The notes: generated from the sequence alone by a model not told the origin. A DNA stretch of 42,526 bases from PSLL01 sp964389705 (GCA_964389705.1 CAYMEO010000009.1:1-42526), one strand, 5' to 3'. Positions 32,455 through 42,149 are shown, numbered from the stretch's first letter. A program made the numbers and translations.

Positions 32455-33051
32455 CTAAGCACCTCTGGCAATACGCTCCTCATAAGCCTTAATTTTATCT
32501 TCATGCTGTAGTGTAAGGGCAATATCATCTAAGCCCTCAATCAGACACTTCTTCTTAAATGGGTCTACTTCAAATGAGACAGTCCATCCGTCATTGTCCC
32601 TAAGCGTCTGAGACTCTAAATCTACTGTAAGGTAATAACCCTCATTAGAGAGAACCTTCCGGAAGAGCTCTTCCACAATGTCCTCCGGAAGAACTATAGG
32701 AAGCATATTATTCTTAAAACAGTTATTAAAGAATATATCGGCAAATGAAGGCGCAATGATTACCCGAAATCCGTAATCCTTAAGTGCCCATGGGGCGTGC
32801 TCACGAGAGCTTCCACAGCCAAAATTATTTCGTGTAAGGAGAATCGAGGCACCTTTATATCGCGGATGGTTTAAGACAAATTCCGGGTTTGGTTTTCCAT
32901 CCTCCATATATCGCCAATCATAAAAAAGAAACTCCCCAAATCCCGTGCGCTCAATCCGCTTTAGGAACTGCTTAGGAATAATTTGATCTGTGTCAATATT
33001 TACTCTATCTAAAGGGGCAACAATTCCAGTAAGGGTTTTAAATGGCTCCAT
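32455..33051 (-). CDS. leuD: 3-isopropylmalate dehydratase small subunit
   Basis: This 198-residue swivelling-domain subunit has family blocks LDRVNIDTDQIIPKQFLK, NHPRYKGASILLTRNNFGCGSSREHAPWALKDYGFRVIIAPSFADIFFNNCFKNN, and a C-terminal YEERIA. It works with LeuC to isomerise 2- to 3-isopropylmalate in leucine synthesis. It follows leuC by 37 bp in the same direction, and AGGAG precedes ATG 33051. Confidence 0.97.
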   Translation of the reverse strand: MEPFKTLTGIVAPLDRVNIDTDQIIPKQFLKRIERTGFGEFLFYDWRYMEDGKPNPEFVLNHPRYKGASILLTRNNFGCGSSREHAPWALKDYGFRVIIAPSFADIFFNNCFKNNMLPIVLPEDIVEELFRKVLSNEGYYLTVDLESQTLRDNDGWTVSFEVDPFKKKCLIEGLDDIALTLQHEDKIKAYEERIARGA

Positions 33052-33088
33052 TTTAACTCCTATTAGCTATGATCTCTTTTCCAACGAT

Positions 33089-34501
33089 CTAATCATTCAA
33101 ATCCCACTCACGGATGTCTACAAAATGACCTTCTATCGCCGCTGCCGCTGCCATAATTGGACTTACGAGATGGGTTCTCCCGCCCTTTCCCTGACGGCCC
33201 TCGAAATTCCTGTTCGATGTGCTTGCACACCGCTCTCCGGGGGCAAGTATATCGGGGTTCATACCCAAACACATACTACATCCCGACTCGCGCCACTCAA
33301 ATCCAGCCTCCTTAAAAATCCTATCGAGTCCGAGTTTTTCAGCCTGAAGCTTTACCAACTGAGAGCCAGGCACAACCATTGCGCGCACATGAGGGGCTAC
33401 TTTTTTCCCTTCTACTATGCGCGCAGCAGCTATTAAGTCCTCGATTCTAGAGTTCGTGCATGAGCCGATGAAAACTCTATCTAATTTAATCTCTTGAATA
33501 GGCGTTCCAGGGGTAAGTCCCATATATTCGAGAGCCTGCCTGGCAGCCTTTTGATCATTTGGGTCTGGAAAAGACTCGGGATCGGGCACGACCCCGGTTA
33601 CATCTATAACCATTCCGGGACTTGTTCCCCAACTGACCTGAGGAGCCATCCTAGATGCATCAAGTACAACCCTTTTATCGAAAACGGCTCCGTCATCTGT
33701 TTTAAGTTCCCTCCATATCTCAACGGCCTTCTCAAAATCCTTCCCCTTTGGAGCATACTGCCTTCCCTCTAGATATATAAATGTCTTTTCATCCGGAGCA
33801 ATCATTCCTGCCCGCGCCCCTGCCTCAATAGACATGTTACAGATCGTCATTCTTTCTTCCATAGAAAGAGCCTCTATCGCATTACCTCTATATTCGATTA
33901 CGGTGCCTGTTGCACCTGCAGTTCCAATATAGCCGATGATGCTCAGAATTATATCCTTAGCGGTAACTCCCTTCGCCTTGTGTCCCTCAACTCGCACCTC
34001 AAAAACCCTTGGACGGTTTTGCCAGAGACACTGCGTGGCAAGCACATGCTCCACCTCAGTCGTTCCGATTCCAAATGCAAGCGCTCCAAAAGCCCCGTGA
34101 GTGGACGTGTGGCTGTCTCCACAGACTATAGTCATTCCAGGTTTGGTAAGTCCAAGCTCAGGACCAATTACATGGACAATCCCCTGATTGGGGCTCTTGA
34201 GGTCAAAGAGCGTTATGCCGAATTCCCTACAGTTTCTCCTGAGTGTATCTATCTGCTTTGCAGAGATTGGATCTTCGATAGGAAGTGACCTGTCACTTGT
34301 CGGAACGTTATGGTCCATTGTTGCAAAAGTGAAATCGGGTCTTCGTACTCGCCTTCCTGAAAGACGAAGTCCTTCAAAGGCTTGGGGAGAGGTAACCTCA
34401 TGGACAAGGTGAAGATCAATATAGAGGAGCGCGGGCTTTCCAGGCTCTTCATAAACCACATGAGCATCCCAAATTTTATCAAAAAGCGTCTTAGGTGCCA
34501 T
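33089..34501 (-). CDS. leuC: 3-isopropylmalate dehydratase large subunit
   Basis: This aconitase-family protein of 470 residues has the 4Fe-4S ligands in FIGSCTNSRIEDL and ESGCSMCLGMNPD, substrate-binding TICNMSIEAGARAGMIAPDE, and the N-terminal MAPKTLFDKIWDAHVV. ATG 34501 is preferred over a start 16 codons earlier because AGGAAG lies upstream. It forms the leuCD operon with the downstream small subunit. Other leucine genes are not in the window. Confidence 0.97.
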   Translation of the reverse strand: MAPKTLFDKIWDAHVVYEEPGKPALLYIDLHLVHEVTSPQAFEGLRLSGRRVRRPDFTFATMDHNVPTSDRSLPIEDPISAKQIDTLRRNCREFGITLFDLKSPNQGIVHVIGPELGLTKPGMTIVCGDSHTSTHGAFGALAFGIGTTEVEHVLATQCLWQNRPRVFEVRVEGHKAKGVTAKDIILSIIGYIGTAGATGTVIEYRGNAIEALSMEERMTICNMSIEAGARAGMIAPDEKTFIYLEGRQYAPKGKDFEKAVEIWRELKTDDGAVFDKRVVLDASRMAPQVSWGTSPGMVIDVTGVVPDPESFPDPNDQKAARQALEYMGLTPGTPIQEIKLDRVFIGSCTNSRIEDLIAAARIVEGKKVAPHVRAMVVPGSQLVKLQAEKLGLDRIFKEAGFEWRESGCSMCLGMNPDILAPGERCASTSNRNFEGRQGKGGRTHLVSPIMAAAAAIEGHFVDIREWDLND

Positions 34502-34662
34502 TTTGTATTCTTCCTGAATAGAGGTGTAATTATTATACACTAAAGTCACCTTTAATGGCAGACCCTCTTAGATTTCCCTATATAGTTTTGCTTAGATCAT
34601 CCTATATATCATGTCATTTGCCTATTACTTAAGGATATAAACAATCTAATAACAACCACTCT

Positions 34663-35664
34663 CTAAGCTATCATCTCTTTCTTCATTCTCATAAGAAGCC
34701 AGAGAAAGAATATACCTCCGCAGGAAGCCGTGATTATTCCAACCGGGATTTCAACCGGAGAAAAAATCGTTCTGGATATGGTATCCGCAGCCGTAAGAAA
34801 TGATGCCCCAAGAAGAAATGAACAGGGAAGCAGGATTCGGTTATCCACACCTATAATCATCCTAAGCACATGTGGGATTATAAGTCCTACAAACCCAATT
34901 GGACCTGTTGTCGAAATGACCGCGCTTGCAGCAAGAGATGTGGCAAAATAGATTGTCTTTTCCATTCTGTTCACATTCACTCCGAGAGAAGAGGCAACAT
35001 CATCTCCCAGAGCAAATAGGTTCATGTTCTTTGTTATAGAAAAGAGAATCAGACATCCAGGGATTGCAAAAATGAGCGTTTTCCAGATTGTATCAAATCC
35101 CACAACATCAAGACTCCCCATAATCCATCTTACAGTTTGAAGCGATTGAGTAAAATCGGAGAAGAACTGTATAAATAAAACTATCGCCGAATAGAGAAAA
35201 TTCGCCACAACCCCCGCAAGAAGAAGCCTCCCCGTAGAGACAACGCCGCGCACCTTAGAGACCGAATAAACAAAGAAAATTGTGAGAATAGAAAACATAA
35301 AGGCAAAAATCTCGATGGACGAAAATCCAATTAGTGTCTCCGCAAGCCCAAGCCTTATAGCGATAAGCGCACCCAGAGATGCTCCACCTGAAACACCAAG
35401 TGTAAAAGGACACGCAAGAGGATTTCTAAAAAGCGCCTGGAGCGAAGCGCCTGAAATCGCAAGTACTCCACCAGCCACTGCCGCCATAAGTACCCTTGGA
35501 ACCCTGATCTGAAAATATATTGTCCTCGATATTTCATCTCTAGAGAGAACCGCTTTAATCGGATTTACCCCATAAGTTCCTGAAAATACGCTTATTGCCG
35601 CAACAACAACCCAAAGCATAAAAAGTAAACTGAGTGAAAATAAAAACTTCTTCTTAGCACTCAT
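34663..35664 (-). CDS. cobalamin/Fe-siderophore ABC transporter permease (BtuC/FecCD family)
   Basis: A permease of about 333 residues with roughly ten spans has FecCD-family blocks RVPRVLMAAVAGGVLAISGASLQALFRNPLACPFTLGVSGGASLGA, SLGVNVNR (the coupling-helix region), GPIGFVGLIIPHVLRMIIGVDNR and PVGIITASCGGIFFLWLL. It is the last gene of the riboswitch-controlled operon, so cobalamin is the likely substrate. The start at 35664 (MSAKKKF) lies 16 bp after the ATPase stop; an alternative start at 35712 would overlap that gene. Confidence 0.93.
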   Translation of the reverse strand: MSAKKKFLFSLSLLFMLWVVVAAISVFSGTYGVNPIKAVLSRDEISRTIYFQIRVPRVLMAAVAGGVLAISGASLQALFRNPLACPFTLGVSGGASLGALIAIRLGLAETLIGFSSIEIFAFMFSILTIFFVYSVSKVRGVVSTGRLLLAGVVANFLYSAIVLFIQFFSDFTQSLQTVRWIMGSLDVVGFDTIWKTLIFAIPGCLILFSITKNMNLFALGDDVASSLGVNVNRMEKTIYFATSLAASAVISTTGPIGFVGLIIPHVLRMIIGVDNRILLPCSFLLGASFLTAADTISRTIFSPVEIPVGIITASCGGIFFLWLLMRMKKEMIA

Positions 35665-35680
35665 GGTGTTTATCAAAGAA

Positions 35681-36454
35681 TCACTCCATAGGTAGAATGA
35701 ATATCTTTCCACCTTCTCTTCTTACACTCACTCCTATTCCGTATACGGCGGTAATTATATTCTCTTTGAGAATCTCCTCAGCGATTCCCTCAGCAAATAC
35801 CATTCCATCCTTTAGCACTACGATTTCATCAAAGTAAAATAGGGCAGAAAATATGTCGTGTGTCGCTGCAACAACCGATATATTTCTCTCTTCTTTGAGT
35901 CTGTTTAGGAGTTTCATAATCTCAGTTTTGTGCTTTATATCGAGAAACGTTGCAGGCTCATCGAGAATCATAATCTCCGGCTCCTGAGCAAGGGCGCGGG
36001 CAAGAGATACAAGCTGCCTTTCCCCACCAGAGATCTCCGTAACAAGCCTGTTTTGGATATGAGCGATCCCTACGGTTCTCATAGCATTAAAAGCAGCTTC
36101 CAAATCACGTTCCCTTTCAAACTCAAATCTTCCAATATAAGGTGCTCTTCCCATAAGTACAACCTCGGCAACAGTAAATGGAAAGCCAAATGTCGAACTC
36201 TGAGGAACATAGGCAATTTTTTTTGCCAATTCCCTTTTATCCAGCTTTTTGATTTCCTCTGTTTTATAAAACAGCCTTCCGTTTTTTAGATTTAGAATCC
36301 CACAGAGGATTTTAAGAAGCGTGGACTTTCCGGCGCCGTTTGCACCGAGAAGCCCTACCATCCTTCCTCTGCCGATGGATATATTAATCCCCTTCAATAC
36401 CTCCGCTCCATCATAAGAGAACCTTATATTTTCACCTCTAATTATCGCTTCCAT
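35681..36454 (-). CDS. ABC transporter ATPase for cobalamin uptake (BtuD-like)
   Basis: The 257-residue ATPase has Walker A GANGAGKST, signature SGGERQLVSLARAL, Walker B IMILDEPATFLD, and the H-loop in AATHD. The Q-loop is YVPQSSTFGFPFTV. It belongs to the FecE/BtuD subgroup that powers import of cobalamin, heme or iron chelates. It lies directly upstream of the permease and 87 bp downstream of the BtuF-like gene. No strong Shine-Dalgarno precedes ATG 36454. Confidence 0.93.
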   Translation of the reverse strand: MEAIIRGENIRFSYDGAEVLKGINISIGRGRMVGLLGANGAGKSTLLKILCGILNLKNGRLFYKTEEIKKLDKRELAKKIAYVPQSSTFGFPFTVAEVVLMGRAPYIGRFEFERERDLEAAFNAMRTVGIAHIQNRLVTEISGGERQLVSLARALAQEPEIMILDEPATFLDIKHKTEIMKLLNRLKEERNISVVAATHDIFSALFYFDEIVVLKDGMVFAEGIAEEILKENIITAVYGIGVSVRREGGKIFILPME

Positions 36455-36470
36455 GTAATTACTTAATCAC

Positions 36471-36541
36471 AGATGAACACGAATTAACCCGATAGAGTTC
36501 TGTTTGTGTTCCGTATCCTCCCGTTCATATATATTCGTGGC
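36471..36541. repeat. dispersed intergenic repeat motif (copy 2, inverted ends)
   Basis: AGATGAACACGAATTAAC at one end and ATATATTCGTGGCT at the other form inverted ends (ACACGAAT / ATTCGTGG). The motif resembles the copy near 9439-9458. The element fills the spacer between the ATPase and the BtuF-like gene. Confidence 0.35.
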
Positions 36542-37420
36542 TCAATAATTCTTTCCATATTTTCTAAAAATCTCTGGATGCAAAATCTCAGCAAGGGTTT
36601 TGGCAGCTTCAGCGGCTCTCTGGCTTGGATGAAGTATAGTTGTATCCGTTAAAATATAGACCCCTTTGTTTTTTACTGCAGATACACCTTTAAGTTCATC
36701 CCAAACTTTGATGGCTTCATCCTTATTTATCCCTTCGTGATTTACCTCAACTATGATATCGGGATTAAGAGAGAAAACTGCCTCTTTTGAAACCTTCACA
36801 GAGAACACATTGTTTTTTACAACGTTTTCTCCCCCCGCAATGCTTATAATCTCATTTATATAACTCTTCTTGGCTATGACGTATATGTCCTCAAGAGTCC
36901 CGGGATTTCTCCCTACGACAAAAAGAACGCGCTTGGGATGGACACCCGCCGTTTTTTTTCTAATTTCATCCAACCTGGATTTAAATTTTTCTGTAACTTC
37001 CTTTGCTTCTTCATCCTTCCTCAAGGCCTTTCCAATCTTGAGTATGGAATCCGATATGTCTTTAATTGTCGTGCTATTTACAGAGAGTGTCTTTAGCCCC
37101 AACCTCCTGATTTTGTCGCCAAAGATTTTATCCTGATCTTTAATCATTATTACCAAATCTGGTTTAAGTGTAACTATCGCCTCAAGATTCGGATTAATCC
37201 ATCCGCCAACCGTAGGAAGATCTTTAACCTCCGGCGGGAAATCCGAATAAATAGTGACCCCAACAACACTCTTCCATGCTCCAAGCCCGTATACGATCTC
37301 ATCTATATTTGGGGAAAGAGAGACGATCCTTTTAGGAAAATCCCCTGCCGGATAAGAGACTTTCGCTAACAAGACAAAAGCAATGAGGAAATGCAAAGCT
37401 TTTCTTACTATGTCTCCCAT
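36542..37420 (-). CDS. BtuF-like periplasmic cobalamin-binding protein
   Basis: A precursor of about 292 residues starts at ATG 37420 with a signal peptide (MGDIVRKALHFLIAFVLLAKVSYPAG). The mature protein has the class III binding-protein pattern: RIVSLSPNIDEIVYGLGAWKSVVGVT, GGWINPNLEAIVTLKPDLVI, and the middle helix, then VEVNHEG and GVYILTDTTILHPSQR. It would deliver B12 to the ABC transporter. A longer ORF reaches 37582 but its N-terminus is not signal-like. It is one of two BtuF-like genes in this operon; the other lacks a signal peptide. Confidence 0.9.
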   Translation of the reverse strand: MGDIVRKALHFLIAFVLLAKVSYPAGDFPKRIVSLSPNIDEIVYGLGAWKSVVGVTIYSDFPPEVKDLPTVGGWINPNLEAIVTLKPDLVIMIKDQDKIFGDKIRRLGLKTLSVNSTTIKDISDSILKIGKALRKDEEAKEVTEKFKSRLDEIRKKTAGVHPKRVLFVVGRNPGTLEDIYVIAKKSYINEIISIAGGENVVKNNVFSVKVSKEAVFSLNPDIIVEVNHEGINKDEAIKVWDELKGVSAVKNKGVYILTDTTILHPSQRAAEAAKTLAEILHPEIFRKYGKNY

Positions 37421-37582
37421 TTGAACAATTCCCTTTATCCATACGGTAACAAATCGTACTCTTAGAGAGTCACACAATGTCCTTTCCACTGCTTCATGAC
37501 AAGGGTATCTTTCCTTGTGACATTCAGATTTACTCGAAAAAAAGATTGTTGCCTGAGAAACCCCATACGAAAAGTCAGTCAA

Positions 37583-38527
37583 TCACCCTAAAAAGGCGTG
37601 GATGTGTATATAGTTTCTGAGATTTATCACCGAGTCGTGGGGAATCTCATATGTGCAGATCTCTGGGTGTAATATCCTTGCAAGTATCTCTAGGCCATCT
37701 ACAACCCTGGGTCCAGACTTGCTAAAGTATGAATTAGCATCCACCAAATAGACGTGTCCCTTCTTTACAGCTGGAATACGATGCCAATATTCATTTGAAG
37801 TCAGAACATCTATCTCTTTAAGTGTCCTCTCAATATTAAACCCACAGGGCATAAGAATCAAAACCTGAGGTGCAAAGCTCAAGATTTCATCCCATGAGAC
37901 TCGAAAAGACGGTTCGCCAGTTTTCCCAAATCCGCACTCGCCGCCCGCAATCTCCACCATCTCAGGAATCCAGTGTCCTGCCGTATATGGCGGATCGAGC
38001 CATTCCATACAGAAAACCCGCGGTCGGTCCCTCTCTTCACGAAGGAGAGACCGAACTGCCTCGATTCTCAATCTAAGATCATTTACCAACCTCTCCGCCT
38101 GCTCTCTTCTTTGCGTTGCCTCCCCAACAATCATGATCGTATCGAGGATTCCGTCCAGCGTCCTAGGTTCTAAGGAAATTATTTGAATTTCGTGACCCAA
38201 AACCCTTACGGCTTCTACAACCTCATTTCCTGATACGGCGCAAACATCACACAACTCTTGGGTTAAAATCAAATCCGGATTGGCCTCAACTAGGGTTTCT
38301 CTATCTACGATATACATGCTTTTCCCAGCCCTATAGTTTTCGCTCACCACTCTATCTATTTCACTACTCGTCAAATCCTCAGGCTTTATGAGACTCCCAA
38401 CGACCCTAGGCTTGCCCTTTGCCTCAGGTGGCCAGTCGCATTCGTGTGTTACTCCAACCAGATTTTCTTCTAATCCCAACGCATAAACAATCTCCGTTGC
38501 ACTCGGAAGAAATGAACAGATACGCAT
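37583..38527 (-). CDS. BtuF-like cobalamin-binding protein without signal peptide
   Basis: A protein of 314 residues from ATG 38527 (GGGGAGG upstream) starts directly with the ligand-binding fold (MRICSFLPSATEIVYALGLEENLVGVTHECDWPP). It has VETLVEANPDLILTQELCDVCAVS-type blocks (here RETLVEANPDLILTQELCDVCAVS) and a C-terminal HPEIC. This is the known family of 'cobalamin-binding proteins' with CD-x-CAVS and no leader, whose location and role are less clear than classical BtuF. It lies between the propeller lipoprotein and the secreted BtuF-like protein, all in one operon. Confidence 0.88.
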   Translation of the reverse strand: MRICSFLPSATEIVYALGLEENLVGVTHECDWPPEAKGKPRVVGSLIKPEDLTSSEIDRVVSENYRAGKSMYIVDRETLVEANPDLILTQELCDVCAVSGNEVVEAVRVLGHEIQIISLEPRTLDGILDTIMIVGEATQRREQAERLVNDLRLRIEAVRSLLREERDRPRVFCMEWLDPPYTAGHWIPEMVEIAGGECGFGKTGEPSFRVSWDEILSFAPQVLILMPCGFNIERTLKEIDVLTSNEYWHRIPAVKKGHVYLVDANSYFSKSGPRVVDGLEILARILHPEICTYEIPHDSVINLRNYIHIHAFLG

Positions 38528-38597
38528 GACGACCTCCCCAACACATATTTCGCTAAATATATCTTTAACTACTTTAGGGTTAGATTCAAGCACATAA

Positions 38598-40112
38598 CTA
38601 CTCAGGCGGAAGCACAACTGCCGTATTAATTGAACCCAGCTCCTGGCTAATCCCAGTAATAAAGAATATATCCGCCCCCTTGAAGTCTTTACTCGGTTTA
38701 CCTGGCCTTATATCAATACTTTGCACTCCATCAAAGATCTCAGAACTCGGATTGTCAGCCCTCAGACCTGAAGGAAACGGAGCGATAAATGGGAATGGGT
38801 TTATTGTATCAGTTGCAGTATCAATGACGGCGATCTGATCTGTGTTAAAGAGCGTTGTAAAGCCAAGGCCATCGGCTCGAATCTTTATATCCGCTGTGAA
38901 ATTCAACCCACTAAGATCAGTTACTACAATTGGATTACTCGGACCATTGATAAGTGTATTATTCTTTAAATCCACTTTAAGTAGGGCTCCGACAAGTCCC
39001 AAACCAATATAGCCGAACTTCCCATCGGGAGTCGGTTCTAAAACATTTGGTAGGCATACTGAAGGATTATTAGGGCTCAGTGGTATGTCAATTGTATGAA
39101 TAATGGTGCCAGATTGTGGATTAATCACATCTATTGATGGCGGAAATTTAGAATCGCAGGAAAAGGCACTGGTAGTCTGGTTAAAAATGACATGTCCCGA
39201 GTTTACAACATAGAGACTGTCTTGGATAGGTTTTATTGAACCACTATTAGCCCCGCTCGTGTCAATGCGACTAATAACCCGATTCGTTTGAGCATCAATT
39301 ACCGTAATAAAACCGTTTCCTGCAGGATTAAAGAACGCATCAAGGTTGCTGTTTGTCACATAGACCCTTCCGTTTGCCACCGCTATGCCGGAAGGGTCTT
39401 CAAAAAACTGAGTATCTACAGTTTCTTGATTTTGGCATATGCTCGAATTAGATGGAACGTGGTCGGAGCGAACTATAAGGAATTCACACTGCCCTGTCTG
39501 CACATTGACCAGGGCAACGCTCTGCCCTGCGAGATTAGCCACATAAGCCTGTGTGTTATTTAGAAAAGTAATTGCCACCGGATCAGAACCGGGCGGTAAA
39601 ACTATAGTTCCTATCTGTTTCGGTGGATCCTGGTCTAAGTCGAATATCTGTATATTATCTGAGCCGCCATTGACCACATACGCCCTGTTTCCATGAATCT
39701 CAATTTGTGTTGGAAAACTTCCAAGGTGCGCTAAATTCCTCTTTACAGCCTGAGAGATTATTGTAACTCCAATAGTTGTGTCAGTGATAGTAACGCCATT
39801 ATTAGATACAACGACTCTAAACACATCGCTTGTACTTCCAGTAAAAGTAGGATCAAAGCTTCCGTCAGCTGCAGCGGTGGTAGTCTGTGTTACCTGTGTG
39901 TTGATGTCCGTAACCTGAATCGTGCTTCCTGAAGGAGCAGCCCCTTTTGTTCCGCCGACCTTTATTGTAACGTTTGAACCGCTTTTTTCTGCGACCGCCA
40001 TAATTCTGCCACTCGGTGTAAAACTCTTTTCTCCACCACCGCCTCCTCCACCACACCCCCAAAGAACAAGTCCCAGAAAACCGAAGATGAATAATATCTT
40101 AAATAACCTCAT
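38598..40112 (-). CDS. beta-propeller (YncE/YVTN-like) lipoprotein in the cobalamin operon
   Basis: A protein of about 504 residues begins MRLFKILFIFGFLGLVLWGC followed by seven Gly. The lipobox (VLWGC) predicts lipidation, and the Gly run is a flexible tether. Residues ~35-120 look like a carboxypeptidase-regulatory/Ig-like beta domain (GTKGAAPSGSTIQVTDI...ADGSFDPTF). After that come YVTN-type blades: NRAYVVNGGSDNIQIFDL, TQAYVANLAGQSVALVNV, GRVYVTNSN, GFITVIDAQTNRVISRID, DSLYVVNSGHV and DQIAVIDTATDTI. It follows btuB by 127 bp. ATG 40112 is set by GGAGG upstream. Its position suggests a role in B12 capture, like BtuG in Bacteroides, although sequence similarity to BtuG was not tested. Confidence 0.85.
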   Translation of the reverse strand: MRLFKILFIFGFLGLVLWGCGGGGGGGEKSFTPSGRIMAVAEKSGSNVTIKVGGTKGAAPSGSTIQVTDINTQVTQTTTAAADGSFDPTFTGSTSDVFRVVVSNNGVTITDTTIGVTIISQAVKRNLAHLGSFPTQIEIHGNRAYVVNGGSDNIQIFDLDQDPPKQIGTIVLPPGSDPVAITFLNNTQAYVANLAGQSVALVNVQTGQCEFLIVRSDHVPSNSSICQNQETVDTQFFEDPSGIAVANGRVYVTNSNLDAFFNPAGNGFITVIDAQTNRVISRIDTSGANSGSIKPIQDSLYVVNSGHVIFNQTTSAFSCDSKFPPSIDVINPQSGTIIHTIDIPLSPNNPSVCLPNVLEPTPDGKFGYIGLGLVGALLKVDLKNNTLINGPSNPIVVTDLSGLNFTADIKIRADGLGFTTLFNTDQIAVIDTATDTINPFPFIAPFPSGLRADNPSSEIFDGVQSIDIRPGKPSKDFKGADIFFITGISQELGSINTAVVLPPE

Positions 40113-40238
40113 CTCTAATTCCTCCTTCTGATCTTTCAATCACGAATTATCAAAAATAAAACGATGCAAGTATAGAAATCCTGCATTTGCACCATGTACC
40201 CTGATCCATTTTTACTCATGCACATCTGTAACCAAATC

Positions 40239-42149
40239 TCAAAACTTCAATCCTGCTGTAAAATACACCATTCTCCCTGGAAGCGGGAAGTCCAAGGCAT
40301 CACGTACGTCTAGGTTGTTAAAAATGTTTTTTACCTCGAATGTGGCAAATATCTTTTTCCACTCTGTCTTTATTCCAGCATCGTGTGTGGTTCTCGCATC
40401 AGTAGTGGCTGAGTCCTGAAAAGGACTGAGCGGAATCTTATCTACAAAATGCGTCTCCCAAAAAAGCGTAAAAAAACGGTATTTCAAAACCCCCCTAAGG
40501 TCGAGTTTATTCTTCGGTCTTCCCGGAAGCTGTGCCCCTGTGTCTTCAAGCTTGCCGTCAAGAAAGGTATACACGCCGCTGAATTCGAGAAAATTAAACG
40601 GTCTGAGGATCAGACTCGTTTCAATCCCCTGCTGTGTTACATTCCCAACATTTCTAGGCTCTATTCTATTTGCGCTCACAAATACGAAAAGGATAAGGTC
40701 GTCAATCTTGTTTCTAAAATAGTCAATCTCAAATCCAATGTTGGGATGTGAAAACACCAGTCCAAGATCGAAGTCAAAGGATTTTTCAGGTTTGAGATTA
40801 GGATTTCCACCAATAAAGTTTTCTTGTGGAAAGAAAAGCTCGCTAAAGTTTGGTGCCCTGAATGACCTTCCAATATTCCCTTTTATGGAGACATACCTTA
40901 GAGGAGAAACTATTATTCCCAATTTCGGCGAGAATTCACCTTCAGTTGAATTTTTCTCACCAAACGTCCTAAAAAGGTCATATCTTATTAGGGGGGTTAT
41001 AAGAATCAGCTCGTTGAGGAGATGAATCTCATCACCTAGAAACGCATTGAATGTAACCCTTTTAGGGTTTTTAAATTCTTTATCCCTTAAAACATCCCCC
41101 CTTACTTCGGTTGAAAGGGTTATAATCTGATTTAACGGCGCATACCATATGAGTTTTGGATTCACACCGAAGGTAAATGTTCTGCTGAGTGTATTAAGGG
41201 GAATTCCAAGTGTGGGCTTTGGATCTTGAAACCTAAGTTGGTCAAATCTATTAAACAAAATTGCCTCGAAATCAAGGCTCTGTTTTAGAAATCCGTGCTT
41301 TGAGATCTTTATACTAGTCAAGTTCCTAAAATCCCTTTGATTCGAGCTATCGTCTTGAAACTCACCGAGGCCAGGAACGCCTTTGTCGTCAAAGAAGAGC
41401 TCATTTAGAAAACCAAACTTCCATCTGTGAAAATCATAATCAACCTTTCCGAGAAGGCTCTCTGATAGAAACTCATCGTTTATCCTCTTGAGTGTCAAAC
41501 CGTTTACGGATTTAAAACTAAAATCCCCCTCGCTTTGAGCGTGCGTAAATGAAATGAAGTAGCTCAGGTTTCCCAATGTCTGGGCCCTTGAAAGGTTTAA
41601 GTCAAGTGTATTGAATGAACCGTATGTAAAAGATGCGCTTGTAAATGGCCTGTCTGTTCTCTTCGTTACTATATTTACGACTCCGCCTATAGCATCCGAG
41701 CCTGCAAGAGCAGATGCCCCGCCCCTTATGATTTCGAACTTATCTATATAATCAAGAGGAATCGTAGAGAGGTCAACCCCTCCGCCCAAAGGGCTGTTAA
41801 TCCTTACGCCGTCGAGGAGAATTACCACCTGATCATTCGATGAGCCACGGATAGATAGTGTCTTAAGCTGACCGAATCCACCAAAGTCTCTTACAACGAC
41901 GCCGGGCGAAAATGAGAGAATCTCAGAAGTGGTATTGTATTCTCCGCCAAAGTCCTCAAGATCAATTACGGTTGAGAAAGCAGACGGATATTGAAGCGGA
42001 GGCTCTATCGGTGTCTCTTGGACGACAACCGGCTCAAGTGTCTTTTCCTGAGCCGCAAAAGTTAGCACAGAGAATAAGCGGCATCTGGAATACAGCGCAG
42101 AAGAGAAAGTAATAAAAAAGAAGAGAAGAGCAAAAAAAAGCCTTTTCAT
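40239..42149 (-). CDS. btuB: BtuB-like TonB-dependent vitamin B12 receptor
   Basis: The 636-residue precursor has a signal peptide (MKRLFFALLFFFITFSSALYS). A TonB-box candidate (LEPVVVQET) follows near residue 38. The plug domain shows VVVRDFGGFGQLKTLSIRGSSNDQVVILLDG and GGASALAGSDAIGGVVNIVTK. The long beta-barrel has the family pattern SFRAPNFSELFFPQENFIGGNPNLKPEKSFDFDLG, and the chain ends in aromatic KF as outer-membrane proteins do. It transports cobalamin across the outer membrane. The riboswitch and terminator immediately upstream support B12 as substrate. The first gene of the operon, it starts 7 bp after a GC-rich hairpin that includes its Shine-Dalgarno-like GGGG. Confidence 0.95.
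   Translation of the reverse strand: MKRLFFALLFFFITFSSALYSRCRLFSVLTFAAQEKTLEPVVVQETPIEPPLQYPSAFSTVIDLEDFGGEYNTTSEILSFSPGVVVRDFGGFGQLKTLSIRGSSNDQVVILLDGVRINSPLGGGVDLSTIPLDYIDKFEIIRGGASALAGSDAIGGVVNIVTKRTDRPFTSASFTYGSFNTLDLNLSRAQTLGNLSYFISFTHAQSEGDFSFKSVNGLTLKRINDEFLSESLLGKVDYDFHRWKFGFLNELFFDDKGVPGLGEFQDDSSNQRDFRNLTSIKISKHGFLKQSLDFEAILFNRFDQLRFQDPKPTLGIPLNTLSRTFTFGVNPKLIWYAPLNQIITLSTEVRGDVLRDKEFKNPKRVTFNAFLGDEIHLLNELILITPLIRYDLFRTFGEKNSTEGEFSPKLGIIVSPLRYVSIKGNIGRSFRAPNFSELFFPQENFIGGNPNLKPEKSFDFDLGLVFSHPNIGFEIDYFRNKIDDLILFVFVSANRIEPRNVGNVTQQGIETSLILRPFNFLEFSGVYTFLDGKLEDTGAQLPGRPKNKLDLRGVLKYRFFTLFWETHFVDKIPLSPFQDSATTDARTTHDAGIKTEWKKIFATFEVKNIFNNLDVRDALDFPLPGRMVYFTAGLKF

Noticed and set aside
34502..34662. 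T-box or leucine leader upstream of leuC
   Set aside because: No T-box motif, leucine-codon leader peptide or terminator structure was recognised.
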